In this document: positions 22,659-34,558 of the stretch, piece after piece
Layout of the letters: each line of letters starts with the position of its first letter
How positions within the stretch are numbered: position 1 is the stretch's first letter
Assembly (NCBI GenBank): GCA_031772625.1
Contig: CM062814.1
Location: 818,966,757-819,030,756, forward strand
Direction: 5' to 3'
Length of the DNA: 64,000 nt
From: Pinus tabuliformis
Lineage: Eukaryota > Streptophyta > Pinopsida > Pinales > Pinaceae
Notes under the pieces: model-generated
Seen by the model: only the letters and a program-made list of their open reading frames with translations
The model's database searches: none
Told to the model about the DNA's origin: nothing
Made by a program: the position numbers and the translations under genes

Positions 22659-24380
22659 GATCTAGAAATCATCAGTACCTTGAAATTTGCATGCCTCAAT
22701 GGCAGGTTTCTCGCCTTCGACAACAGGTTGCATCATTTACCTTCGATCAAAGGATTCCGTGACATGTTCGACATCAACTCATCTATTCACATTTCATGGA
22801 TTGTACTGAGTACTTTGAGAGCCATTGACATTACTGGTGGTTTCTCTCACACTAGTTAACAGTTTACATCATTGACTGGTAATCAAGTGATATCTACCAT
22901 GTTCGACTTCGACACATTCATTCACATGGATAGAATCATACTAGTTCAGGAAGCAGAAATCAAGACCCTGGATCTAATTTCCACCATCCAGGCTGCGAGG
23001 AATTTTGTTATTCATTATACAGTGGACTATTCATAAATAGATGGTTGCGCCCATACTGTGTCTACATATGTCTATACTTGTGATGTATTACAAGATCATT
23101 CCTATATCAGAGTAGTTTAGTCAGTTTTCTAGTCAGTTTTGATCTGAGTATGGGAATGCCTACCTCAGCGATGATATGGTCACATATATATATTTTGTAT
23201 TGAATGTTTTTACAGGTTCCAACCAGGCTCTCCACAGGATGATCCTCGAAATGATAAAGTACTTCACTCTTCTTAGATGAAAAATACTATCCTCATCTAT
23301 TACAGACTTCACACTCTAGGGGGAAATCTGTTACATAAAATATTGTCACCATGACATTCTGCAGTCAGTGTGAGTCTATCACCACTCATACTTTCCTCCT
23401 ATGCAAGTCTTAAACCTCAGCTCTTCATGTCAAGCCTTGAAAAATGAGAGAAAGCCCTTGAAAATATCTAAAACTCTGGTTTCGCACTTTCTCTTAGCAT
23501 TACCTGCGGTCCCGCACCTACTGGTCATGTCCCCTATGGACTTGACTACTCTGTTTCTGTGTGATGGGTGAGGACCCCTGTAAAAGTCAAAAAGGCACAA
23601 GTACATGCTTAAAAACTCACTTTGGGTTATTTCTAGAAGCTTCTAGAGGGAATCTTGAGGTGGCAAGTTCGCTCCTTTGATGTTCATGCATCCCATAACT
23701 AAAGGAGCTAACCCCTTGATGTGAGGAGCTTATCCCTTTGAAGGAGGACTCTATCCCTTCATAGGTGGACCTGTAACTTCCTTCCTCTGCACTATAAATT
23801 GAGGCATTGGGCTGGTTACTAAGGAGGTTGAAAGCTAAATATTTTTTAGGGTAAATTTTGTTGGAATTTAGACTTCGTAATTGAGCTTAAGAGGAGAGAT
23901 TACATACCTTTTGATCTCATTGGGAAGAGTGTGAAGCTTGTCAAAGTAGAGGAGATTCTTGCTTGGACCCTGGGAGGAGCTTGTACAACATCAAGGCACC
24001 AAGGTTGTAAAGTTCTTCTTTGTTTAAAGCTAATACAATCAAGTTTATTTTTCTCAATAAGTTGTCTGTTATGGTTTATTTCATGGATTCCTTGATCACC
24101 ATGATGAATATGATTTATTATATTGGCTAAGCAGGTGTTATTTGATGTGTGCTTATTTGTGTTTGCAGGTTCTTAAAAGGAAACTCATTCGGACGGTTGA
24201 AGCATGGCTGCCACAAATTAGCGTTGGACTTAACGTAGGGTCTAAAACACCTCTTGGTTTTTATTTATAAATCACAATATTTAGAGAAAGGTAGATTTGC
24301 TTGTTCTTCTTGTCGCTAGATATTAGTTGATACTAGGGAGATCGGTCTTGTCCGCAAGAACAATTTATCCGGCCGACACA
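22659..24380. other. Unassigned DNA right of element C
   Basis: Continues the stretch interrupted by element C; GATCTAGAAATCATC resumes after the TSD. No open gene is supported. CACTATAAATTGAGG near 23801 looks like a TATA box followed by a leader-like region, and TTTGTGTTTGCAG near 24168 looks like a splice acceptor. Together with the PMD-like ORF on the other side this could be a decayed transposon or a host gene fragment; I cannot decide. Confidence 0.4.
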
Positions 24381-25876
24381 AGGCCAGGAAAATCACAAGG
24401 ATAAAATCAAGAAAACCCCAGCCATCTTCAACAGTGCCCATTACAATTGAAGATTCACCCACTATCAAAGGGGAAGAATCTCCCTCTAAAACCCCTATCA
24501 CATATGAAAGAGGGACTCCTAGATCTTCCACCTAGAAGGAAAAAGTGCAACTACAGGACCCAAAAACAGTCCTACAGGAGGCACAGACAGTTCTACAGGA
24601 GACACTGTCAAGGCTACAGGAGACCCAACAGCTTGAGAAAACAATGGAAGAGTAGCCAAAGGGGAAGGAGGAAGCTACAGAGCCACAAGAACCTGATCCC
24701 CAGCCCAGCCTTGCCTCCTATTACCATCTCCTTGAAGGAGGAAGGATAATTCCACAAACATTTGCAATCCCACTATTCTTTGAATTAGAAAAGGAAAGAA
24801 TAAGAACACATAGGTGGATGCAAATAGCCAAATCCAAGGGAGTTGAGGATGTTGGCCATATGGAGAACAGACTTAGAGAAATGGGTAGAGAGTTAAGTGT
24901 TGTCAGACATAGAGAAGCAATTGCAAGAAACCAACTTCAAACTGAAAATGAATTGCTAAGGAGGCAACTAAAGGAGAAAGAGACCCAGCTGGCATGCATG
25001 GCTAGCTTATCCATGGAGGCACTGCAATGTAGAACACCAGCAAAATCCTATGGATTATACCTCAAGGACCAATGGCTACAATTTCAGATCAAGACTTTGG
25101 CACAAAGAGGCACAATGCCTTTTCAAGATTACAGACAATTTATGGACCTGTGTGACCAAAGCATAGCAGAAGATAAGGCAAAAATGGCAGAATTTTACCT
25201 GCATAATATGGCCCTCATAGACATGAATGTGTGGGACCCCAATGCTAGGCTAGGGGACCTACAACTAATGGCCATGGCTTCCTGGATGAACCATGAAGAG
25301 TTAAGGGCAACTGAAGTAAAAAGGTTGATGATCAGAGAGCAGAATGAGCCACTAATGATCAGAGCTGAGCCATCAGATCCCATGGCTCTCATCAGCACAC
25401 ACCAGCTGCTTGCAAATAATCCTCAAATTTCCCCTAGATATATAAGTGATCAAGCACAGGCCATTACACATTTTGAGGACATGGAAAGGTTACTTCGGGA
25501 TGACTGTGTGCATGCATGTATGAGGAGATGGAACACCTTACCACACAGTCTGAAGATCAGGGAATATCATTCCCCAATGAGGATGAAGGAGGCACTAAGG
25601 AGAGTGCCAATGTACAAGAACTCAATGCAGAGGCTACAGGTCAATTGGATTGGCCTCAAACTGAGTCCAACACTGTTGTTAAGCATGCTAGAAGGGAGTA
25701 CCGAAGAAGAAGAGCAAAGGTAGTGGGAAGAGATAGACAGAAAAGCAGGCTTCTATGACAAGGAATAGGAAACAACATTAGAAGCTTGGGATGCTAGAGA
25801 GGTCACCAGGGCCATCAAAGATGAGGAGATGGACTAAGTTGCTAAGAGGATGAGAAACACCTTCAGTAGGGGGTGA
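24380..25876 (+). pseudogene. Extra 3' ORF of element B with heptad-repeat coiled coil
   Basis: The frame containing ATG 24818 is open from about 24380 to the TGA at 25874-25876, directly before the LTR. Interruptions are TAG 24533, TAG 24653, TAG 25721 and two more in the tail. Four exact 21-base repeats (24551-24634) encode heptads LQDPKTV, LQEAQTV, LQETLSR and LQETQQL, a coiled coil. A second helical stretch follows (MENRLREMGREL to LRRQLKEKETQLACM). A conserved C-terminal block (LYLKDQWLQFQIKTLAQRG, PFQDYRQFMDLCDQS, ALISTHQLLANNPQ) is shared with 4158-4646. The function is unknown; placement between integrase and LTR fits the Tat-lineage extra ORF. Confidence 0.65.
25866..25876 (+). promoter_or_regulatory. 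Polypurine tract before the 25877 LTR
   Basis: GTAGGGGGTGA immediately upstream of TGATGAGCCCC; equivalent to 4991-5000. The stop codon of the 3' ORF (TGA) is part of it. Confidence 0.75.
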
Positions 25877-27956
25877 TGATGAGCCCCATAAATGGGTAAT
25901 TATATGGGCTCATTTTGCCTCCTAACATAGTTAAATCAACCATTCTCTTAGTTTATTGCATGTTGTTTTATTATATTTATGCTTATGGAGTGAGTTGAGT
26001 TATTTATGATGCCATGAGGTCTAATATGTGTTTAATGTAGATTTTTGTTGAATTTTGAAGACTAAGTCAAAGATTCAATGGACAATTTACAGCAATAATT
26101 CGAAGTGGACAAAGGAGAGGATTTACAGGATGGAATCCCCTTCATTTATTACTCCCCACTTTGAATTCCCCTTCATGCAACTCGAAGTACAAACAACCAA
26201 ATCAACGCACTAGGAGGCAGTCAAGCAAGTGGAGGATAACTTATGTTTATCTCGAGTTTTGGGAGCCAAGCGTCCCTGATTTTAAGGAAGTTGTTGGGAG
26301 CTTCAGTTGTATAAGTAGAGAGGCCTAGGGCCTCACTAGGGTCAAACTTTTGTCGGATTTTTGTTGTACTTTTGCTATTGTAAAACTCTACTCAACTTTG
26401 AAATTACTTTTGTGGACAGTTTCATGTAATCCTATTACTGTTTTGATAATAAAGATGAGATATTTTTTGAGCTACCACTGAGTTACCTCAAAGGGCTGAA
26501 GCTCTTGGGTTGGGACCCAATCCAAGCACCCAAGCTCCTCTTGTTTGTATTTATATGTTTTGTTTCAGTTTATGGATTAGTTGTTGTTAGATGAATTTCT
26601 TTCTTGGTTAAGAATAGGTTGCTTTTGGTGATTTAGAAGGTTGTTTCCATTTTTGTTTTCTATAGTAGGTTAAGCAATTATAGAAAGAAGATTCAAAAGG
26701 CTAGCAACAATGCCTTGGCCTCTTTTCCTCCCTTTGGGACCATGAACTGAGGCAAAGACCCTCTTGCTGCCCCAAAAACTCAAATTTTCCTTCTCCATAG
26801 GATTTCTAGTGTTGACAAGTTTGTTAGAAGGTTAATGCTTTGCTTTAGATCTCTTCCACCATGCTCATTTCTGTCTTTGCAATAAGTCTTCTTCCATGCT
26901 TTCTCTCCTTGTAGCATTTTTCAGCATTTACTTCCATAGCTCATAATTTAGACTAGCTTGATGCAAAATTCTATTTTTTGATATACACATTTCCTTGCTT
27001 GCTTGATCTCATTAGTTGACTGTCAGTTATTTTGTACCAAATATCTTCTCACAACAGGTCAGCCTATCAGCCATCACATTCTCTCCCTGATCCATGCCCT
27101 ATAGGTCGCCCAAAGTTCACCTCAAATCTGCCTTGGTTTTCTGTATTTTTCCATAGGATTTCTTCCTCTCCCCCAATCATCTTTCCCTTTTCTAGTGATC
27201 CTTGGTGGACCCTAGGCACCCTAACACATCATCCCAACCTTCATATACCTTTTCCACCCACTCTTTCACCTTCATAACCTTCAAAACTGCTCTCGGCATC
27301 CTCCTGTAGACCCCCTGTAGATCCCCTATTTCATCCTGTAGATTTTCCTGTAGGATTTCTTTTGAAGGCCGAGTGTGGAAAAAGCCTCCAGAAGGCCACC
27401 CGAGACCTCCTAGGACCCATATACACCATCCTACATCTCCTCAAACCCCAAAGTCGCCCTTCAACACCACCTATTCACTTCCACCTTCACACACAATAAA
27501 ATACATGCATGTTAATTTCACATAAAAATCCAAAAAGATGTTTTTTTCTCATTTACTTCTAGAAATAGCTTGAGTAGATGTTGTTTACTTGAGTAGGTAA
27601 TGGCATTCATTTCATGGTTTTCATAGTGCTTTCTGCAAAAGTAGGATTAGTTAGTTAAGTAGGGTTTGCTAGGTTTACTTTACATTTCAGTCTTTTTCCT
27701 TTCTGCAATTAGAGTAGCCTCTGTAGAGTAAGCTTTCCTTTCTTTCATCACATATAGAGCTTCTTTTGGAATCCATAGAAGTTGGCTTGAGCTCCTAGTG
27801 ATCTTGCGCCAGCTGACCAAGTGACAGCCTGTAGTAAGAACTAGTACTTGTGCATACAGCACCGTCGCTTCCAAGTTTGTTATGAACTACTGGGTTGATA
27901 AGAGTAAAGTAGGCAGCCTAGGAATTGCAGAATTATTGTTGCAATACTGGTTCTCA
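25877..27956 (+). repeat. Complete Tat-like LTR, 2080 bp
   Basis: Starts TGATGAGCCCC and ends TACTGGTTCTCA. A TATA-like TATAAG at 26310-26315 and an AATAAA at 26448-26453 mark the likely promoter and polyadenylation region. Four CCTGTAG words lie at 27303, 27314, 27335 and 27347. At its right end it meets element F in the opposite orientation, two or three bases beyond the LTR end. Confidence 0.85.
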
Positions 27957-28945
27957 CCATAAGTCATCTTCATCCGGTAATCTCCCTCCCATGGTTGTTT
28001 CTAAGGTATAGAGTTGGTCGAAATAAACTTCATCTTCTTCTTCCTCCTCTTCCAGCCATAAAGGTAATTCATGTTCTAGAGATGGATAGGCAGGAGGATA
28101 TAGGACTAATTGCTTGGACGTATACCCATTCTCGATAGTCATATTCCTAGCCTTGTAGCTAATGTAGGCATCAACAGTGGCTAGCCAGGGTCTCCCAAGG
28201 ATGAGAGGGTAACCAGTAAGCTTGGCCTTAGGCTGGAGAACTAGGAAATATACAGGGTATTCCCAAGAGTCAATGGAGACCATCACATCCTCCACAATCC
28301 CCTCAGGGGTCTCTGTGGAGCGGTCTGCAAGTTGTAGGACCGTTGTGGTCTTTCTCTTGAACCCTGGAGGTTGAGCTTGAGAATGGTGTCCTTGGTCATC
28401 ACATTAATGGAAGCCCTAAGATAAATCAAAGTGTGTGGGACAATGGTGCCATTGATGTGCACATCTACTATAGGGTTTCCAGGGTCCAAATACTTTGGAC
28501 AAATTACCTACCCCAGCATTAAGTCGAATAGTTGTCCAATGACATTAATGGTAGTGGCATATCTTCTTCACCTCCCTGAATGCTTGAATCACTTCTACTT
28601 GATCAACTTGTTGTAAATAGGCACATCTTTTATAGCTTGGAGAAGTGGAATTTTGACACATAGATTTTTCAATTCTCCCAAAAGTTCAGTCTCTTCTGGG
28701 GTAGGCTAGAGTGGTTGGGTTAATCTCTCAAGAAAGGGTGGTGGATTTACTTTAGGTATGCTTTCATCTCTATCTTCCTCAACCCCCCTAGGTGGAGGTA
28801 GATGTTGGTTGGCTGGGAGCACTCTCCCATATCTCAGGTTGATTTCCTGAATTTCCATAGCATAAGCTTGATAGGATGTCTCTCCATTGTATACTGGTTG
28901 TGCTTGTCTATTGTTCAGGTTCAGATTTGGTTGGGAAAGCATCTG
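27954..28945 (-). pseudogene. Protease region of element F (active site lost)
   Basis: Reads on the minus strand from the gag/protease linker (YAMEIQEINLRYGRVLP, about 28860) through VDVHINGTIVPHTLI to YPLILGRPWLATVDA and the acidic tail ending GGRLPDEDDLW at the breakpoint. The catalytic motif equivalent to LIDLGAS reads LIYLRAS: both the Asp and the Gly are replaced, so the enzyme would be dead even without the frameshift near 28290 and the stop near 28700. The sequence is otherwise close to element B 11155-12010. Confidence 0.8.
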
Positions 28946-30403
28946 GGGTTGTTTAGGTAGGGCAGAGTGTAAAAGTTGTGGTTGAGTAGGTGGTGAAGGT
29001 AATAAAGCTGGAGCATTGTTTTATGGGGGCCTCCACCCCTAGGGCGGTGCATTCCACTGAGGTGGTGGCGAAGCATACGATTGAAATAACTAGCTAGCTT
29101 GCTGGGAATGATACTGAGGTGCAAAGGACCAAGGAGGAGGTGTAGACTAGGAAGGATGAGTAGGGGGGCCCCAAGAGGGAATGGATGTAGTTTGGTTGGG
29201 GTTGTAATATGCATGGGATGACCCTTGTATGCCCTGCTAGTGCGGCCTAGGCCCATGGGGTCTTCTTTGGTTTGTGTAGCAGAGTTGTTCAGTTGCCCCT
29301 TCAGCACCTTGATATACAACTTTTAGTTTAGGTAGAGAAGGTCACTTGTCAGTGGAGTGGTTTTCTTCACAAACTGAGTAGATTTCAATCGAGTTCAATG
29401 GGCATTCATTTCTAGGGTGCCTCCTGGTGCATCTAGGGTAGAAAATTGCTAAGGCTCTCTCTGCTTCCTCTTGTTCTCTCTTAATGTGCAAAGTGTCCAT
29501 CTGTAGGAAAAGGGTTTGCAGCATCTCAATCTTTAAATCCTCCAACATGTTTCCAATTTCACCCTTGATGGATGTATTGAAAGAGGATGGACTAACCATA
29601 GGTTGACTACCCCTACCCTTTTTCCTAACTTTCCTAGAATGGTTTCTAAAGACAGTCTTGATATCCTCGTAGGGTAACTAGTAAATGTCCCCTCCTACTA
29701 ACAATTTTAGGGTATCCAAAATATCTTCCCTTACTCCTCTAAGCAGGACTAGCTTTAGTGACTCAGGGTCAAGTGTGCACCTGGCCCTTTTGTAGCTAAG
29801 CTGGAATATTTCTTCATAATCCTATAGGGATTCATCATGCCCTAAGGTCATCCTAAAAATTTCCTCTTTAGTGTCTTTAGACCTACAGTAGTCTCAATAC
29901 TTTTTGTTGAAGGCTTACTGCATCTAAGCCCAAGTTGTGATGTTATCCCCGAGTAAACCCATGAACCAGCACAAAGTTGCATCCTTGAGAGTGGATGGGA
30001 ATAGTTTCAACTTCTTCTCATCATTGGTGTAGTCATAGGTTCAGCATATGACAACAAACTCAAATAAGAGTGTGTCTAGATATTTTGAGGTTAGGCCATG
30101 GAAATGAGGAAGGGTAGAGGGGCTTATATTCTTCATCTTAGTATCCCCATTGGTTTCCCTGATGGGGAAGGCACCCTCAACTCTTTCTCTATTTCCTCTG
30201 TCATTTCTATTTTCAGCCATTGGATCAGTAGGAATGGGTTCTTCTTCTTCTTCTTCCCCTGTAGGTTCTTCAAATATTTCAGGTTGCTCACCTAAGGGTT
30301 CCTCCAATTCACAGCCACTAAAGAAGAGGGAAGGTTGGTTGTTTGAAGTAGTGGGGGTATTTGGAAAAAATTTCCCTAAGTTATCCCTATTCCTATGAGG
30401 CAT
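28921..30403 (-). pseudogene. Gag of element F (broken)
   Basis: Begins MPHRNRDNLGKFFPNTP at 30403, with an acidic stretch (residues 35-55) and PIRETNGDTKMKNISPSTLP as in element B. The gag core continues in pieces with several stops (TGA and TAG near 30040, 29935 and 29890). A clean segment 29599-29342 carries SFNTSIKGEIGNMLEDLK and the Cys-rich end CEENHSTDK, followed by the same stop as in B in place of Cys. The Pro/Gln-rich tail (29319-28921) contains further stops. F and B can be aligned throughout, which confirms the frames. Confidence 0.8.
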
Positions 30404-30644
30404 GAAAAAAAAAAATTGTTTTGTTTTGAGTTTTTTTCAAACTTTGAAAGTGATTGCAGAATTGAAATTTCAGACTGAATGAAAACTAACTAATTGAATG
30501 AAATCTTACTTGCATAATGGAAAGGAAATCAAAGAATACAGAATGGAAAATAAAGCAACTAAATTACTCTTGCAGAAACGAAACTACTAGTAGAATTTTA
30601 GAAATAAGAAATGGAAGAAATAAAGCAGTAATTACTCATACACC

Positions 30645-30662
30645 TCCCCGGCATCGGTGCCA
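30645..30662 (-). promoter_or_regulatory. Primer binding site of element F (tRNA-Asp type)
   Basis: On the minus strand TGGCACCGATGCCGGGGA, 8 bases inside the LTR end. It differs at two positions from the Tat/Athila-type tRNA-Asp site (TGGCGCCGTTGCCGGGGA). Confidence 0.85.
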
Positions 30663-30670
30663 AAAAGTGA

Positions 30671-32753
30671 TGAGCACTAGTATTGCATCAAGAATGTTGC
30701 AACTCCTGGGGCTACCAACTTTAATTTATCAACTCAAGGTTTGTACAAACTTAGAGGTGACAGTGCTATATACACAAGTAAAAATGATGGTCTTGCCTTT
30801 TGTCACTGTTTAGTGAGCAAGAGATCACTAGGGTTTTTCAAGCCAAACTTTTATGGATTCAGAAGAAGCTTGGTTCTTGATGAAGGAAAGAGAAATCTAC
30901 TCTAAGAGAAAGCTTCTACTGCAGTAAGGAAAAAGACTGAAATCTAATGCTAAAACACACCATTTCCTACCTAACTACTAAGAGACTATGCTTTAAAAGA
31001 ATGCCAAGCTAACTTGTATGAAATTCTACTATCCTAAGCATGGAATTTAAAAACATCAGACGTTACTAGTGTGCATGTAAATTACTAAAATAAATCTGTT
31101 TTTTTATTTTTGTCCTTTTCATGGAAAGACAAGTGTGAAAGCTAATCTCTTTTGGTGATGTGACAGGTGGCTTAGGGATGCTGGTGGATGGTTAGAAGTT
31201 TTGGGAGACCCTTAGGTCACCTTGTGTGGCTTTCTAGAGTTTTTCCCTCAATTCGGCCTCAAAACAAGCCACTACAAGAAAACCTACACGATGTCCTAAA
31301 AACTTACAAGATTCTGTGTATTTCTACAGGATATAGCCGAGAGAAAAATGATGGGTGTTGAAGGTGATGGAAGGCTTAGGGAAGGTGGTTGGTGGATGGA
31401 ATGGAGTGAGAAAATGCGAAGGATCACTCAGAACTCAAAACCAAGGTTGGGAGATGGTTGGATTTGCTCAACATTCTTGGAGAAGTTTCCTTGAAAAATG
31501 ATGAAATTGGTGAGGGTCTAAGTGAAAGCAAGGAATGATCATGGATAGATGAAGTTGGGAGGAGGCTGTTGACTATGAGATCTCCCTTTTCTTCTGAAAC
31601 ACCTGCACTACATCAAACATTGATATTTGCCCAAAAATCATGTAAACAAGAAGAATTTCAATAAGCTAGGAAAACAATTTTTAATGAGCTAGTTGTTTAC
31701 TTCATGCATGAGGAAAATTTGTGGAACAAGATGAAATAATTGATGACATCTACTATAAGATTGAATATGGAAGAAATGGTAATTAAATCCTACACTTGCA
31801 AACTGATCAAATGTTGGTTCAAGTACAGTAAACTCCAAATTCTATGAGAAAGTAGAATTCTGTCTTTTTGGGGCTGCATAGGGGTCCTTTCCTCAAATCA
31901 TGATCCCTGAAGGAAGAGGTGAGGCCAAGACACCTACTGATAGCTTTTTGATGCTCCTTTTATCCCTTCTAACCTACTACTGAAGTAAAGCACAAATGGA
32001 AGCAAACTAATAAACAAACTAATCAAATCTACACTACTTGCAATGAAATACTTCTAAGGACAATTTAACCATGAATCTATGAAATTAATCTAAGTATACA
32101 TATACAAGAAGAGGAGCCTTTGTTGCTAGGGTTTGGCCCTTAACCTAAGAGCTTCAACCCTCTTAGTTAACTCAATACTGGATCAAGAAGAAGCTCATTC
32201 TCATTATCAAAACAGAAAATTACATAGCAACGTCTTCCACAAGTCTGGAGCTCAAAAATAACTAGTGTTTTTACAACAAATATTCAAATCCTAATGAGGC
32301 TCTAAGCCTCTTTATTTATACAATTGAAGTCTCTAACAACTTCTTTAAATCTAAGGAGGCTCGGCTCCCAAACTCGAGATGAACTAACTCTTTGACTATC
32401 ACTTTCTCGGCTGCCTTTTGATCTTCATGACTTGGCTTCTTGTACTCCGAGTTAGTGTGATTGATGGAGGAATATTCGAATTAGGGAGGAGTAAATGAGG
32501 AGGATTTACCTCCTACAATCTCTCTTCCTTGTCCCATTCGAGTTTCAGCCTTTAATCTTGCCAAAATTCCCTGATTTTCTCTCACAAACCTGCATTCAAT
32601 GCACATTAGTCCACTAGGCATAATATCTCACTTTGAATCATCTCATTAAACAAAATATAATCAAAACATGTAATAAATTGTGAGAAGAGTTGATTTGACT
32701 AATCTAGGAGGTGAATTAAGGTCCATATAGTTACCCAATGATGAGGCTCGTCA
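30671..32753 (-). repeat. 5' LTR of element F, 2083 bp (antisense)
   Basis: Reads TGACGAGCCTCATCATTGGG at its outer end (32753) and ends ATACTAGTGCTCA at 30671. Its U3 resembles the element A LTR more than the 25877 copy. It keeps the family landmarks: a CCCAA-rich block near 32140, GGGGCTGC near 31880 and GGCCGA near 31330. Confidence 0.85.
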
Positions 32754-34500
32754 GTTACATCCACATTTCATATGATTAGGTGGCATCAACCTACCCATTG
32801 GGAAACTAGGTTTGTTGGCCACCTAACAGCATGATAAGCCATCCAAAAGAAAAAGATAATGAGTCTATAAAGCCATGCTAAATATATATTAGTGTACTTA
32901 TACTTCCTATAATCTAGATAATTATAAACATAAATGTAAAAAAATCTTAAAAGTATGGGACCGTTGCATAAAAACACTAAAACAAGGGGTGTACCAACAC
33001 ACTATTCATCTTCATTTGAATCTACAAGAGAAAGATCCTTCGCACAGGAGCCTGGCATCTCAATATGAGGGATACATGGAATATGTTGCTTGATGCAACT
33101 AAGACAACCAATTTGATGTTGCAATTGAAATTGAATCTTCTGAAACTCCTTACTATAATCCGAGTATATATGAGATGACGGAGACATGCTTGTTGGGAAC
33201 TGCTCTAGAGATTTAGCTAGAAGGCTCTTCATCATCCAATATAAATGAACCATTTGTTTGTATTGGGTGGATCTTCCTCATGAATGACCGGGGTCTGGCA
33301 CCAAAGCTTGCCAATCTTCCAAATCAATTCTTTTTGGTTGAACTCCTCTTCCCATTCTGCAATGAGCTTTCTAATTGGGGAAGAATTGCTTGAATGGTAA
33401 GCTTGGGTTGCTTTGTTAATGATTCGAGAGGCTGACTTACACCCATGAACTATTCCCCATGATGAACTGGGATGACTGGTCATAGTGGAATTTTTCCTCT
33501 GTTTACCTCGGTCTTGGGTTCCCAAACTGCCTTTCCTTTACCAGAGGTGACACGAACCATGTTGTTGATGACCCTGTAAGGCTTATGATAGACTAATTAT
33601 AACCCTGGGAGAAGACCCAAATAGATTCTATACTCGAGAGAAAGAATTTTTTGTGGGTTGCTCCAGAACAGGGCACCTGCCAACGAAACCATATAAGAGG
33701 ACGAGAACGGAAATAAGAGCCAATTCAGTTGCATGTTGTCGATAGGTGACCAACAGGGAACAAAGGCCCCGAACTACACATTACCCCAATTGTGCCCAAT
33801 AAGTCTGGGGTTGTAATTATGAATAGAATATTTCACGGACCAAAACCCTAAAGGTTCCAGGCCTAACCCATATATATTCATACCATATAGAGATCCTTTG
33901 TGTTAGAGGCAGAGATAGTAAAAGAACCAGGAGCGGCCCATAGACCAGACCCCACACAGACCCATGCGCGACAACAAAATTCCATAGACCATTGAAACAT
34001 GAACACAATAAACACGAGACTCTTCACACAATTTTGACACTACCATGAAGAATTCCAAAAATGTCTCCTTCCACACCCACCAATTTAAAACATTACCATT
34101 TGTCCCGAAGACCAACATATAGATATAGCGAGCCATAGGAGCAAGAATACAAGAATTGATACTAAAAACATACCTGTAAGAGGAAAATTGAACCAAAAGG
34201 GACTAAACCAACGCCTGGTGAAGATTCACGAGGGACTGCTTCCCTAGGACAATGAGCAGCTCAGACCAGATCCAAATCAAATGGAGTGCATAGACAAGGA
34301 ATTTACCAAACTTAGCGAGGGAAAAAATGAAATCCAACACCTTGTTAATGTCTATACCACCTTCTAGGTTTGAATTAAAGAGCTCCATGCACACAACCAC
34401 CTCTCCATGTGCTTCATGCATGTGGAGGGTGGTAGAAGATTGCTTCAGGATTTTCATATCAAACATTGGACAGGGGCAAGCCTCATGGTATCCAGCTCAC
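32754..34500. other. Unassigned region with decayed antisense ORFs
   Basis: Minus-strand open stretches at 33002-33253, 33232-33525 and 33817-34466 show no domain I recognise. The part near 34200-34500 lies just downstream (antisense) of the LINE RNase H relic and may be its 3' untranslated region. The part near 33000-33560 has hydrophilic, Gag-like composition (AEWEEEFNQKELIWKIGKLW) but no diagnostic motif. Confidence 0.35.
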
Positions 34501-34558
34501 ACCCCAATTGGGGATGTTGGTTTCTATATTGACCGTGCTACTAACTTTCTCTATTATC

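Larger units (their letters stand above)
7752..27956 (+). mobile_element. Element B: Tat-like Ty3 element, probably split by later DNA (7752-14120 and ~24380-27956)
   Basis: The left part has a 5'-truncated LTR, primer site, gag, protease, RT, RNase H and the start of integrase, ending abruptly at about 14120. The right part (about 24380-27956) has the extra 3' ORF, polypurine tract and a complete 2.08 kb LTR. The two LTRs are very alike (roughly 5% different by eye) and point the same way, so one interrupted element is the simplest reading. Most of integrase and its downstream spacer are missing. The alternative is two separate elements of the same family. The DNA between carries the plant-mobile-domain-like ORF and the nested chromovirus C. 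Confidence 0.55.
27957..32753 (-). mobile_element. Element F: antisense 5' part of a Tat-like Ty3 element
   Basis: On the minus strand: an LTR (32753 to 30671), tRNA-Asp-type primer site, gag from 30403, protease region, and an abrupt end at 27957-27960 within the sequence that in element B lies at the protease/RT junction (about 12010). RT, integrase and 3' LTR are absent. It abuts the forward LTR 25877-27956, so LTRs of the same family face each other at the two ends of 25877-32753. Confidence 0.85.
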
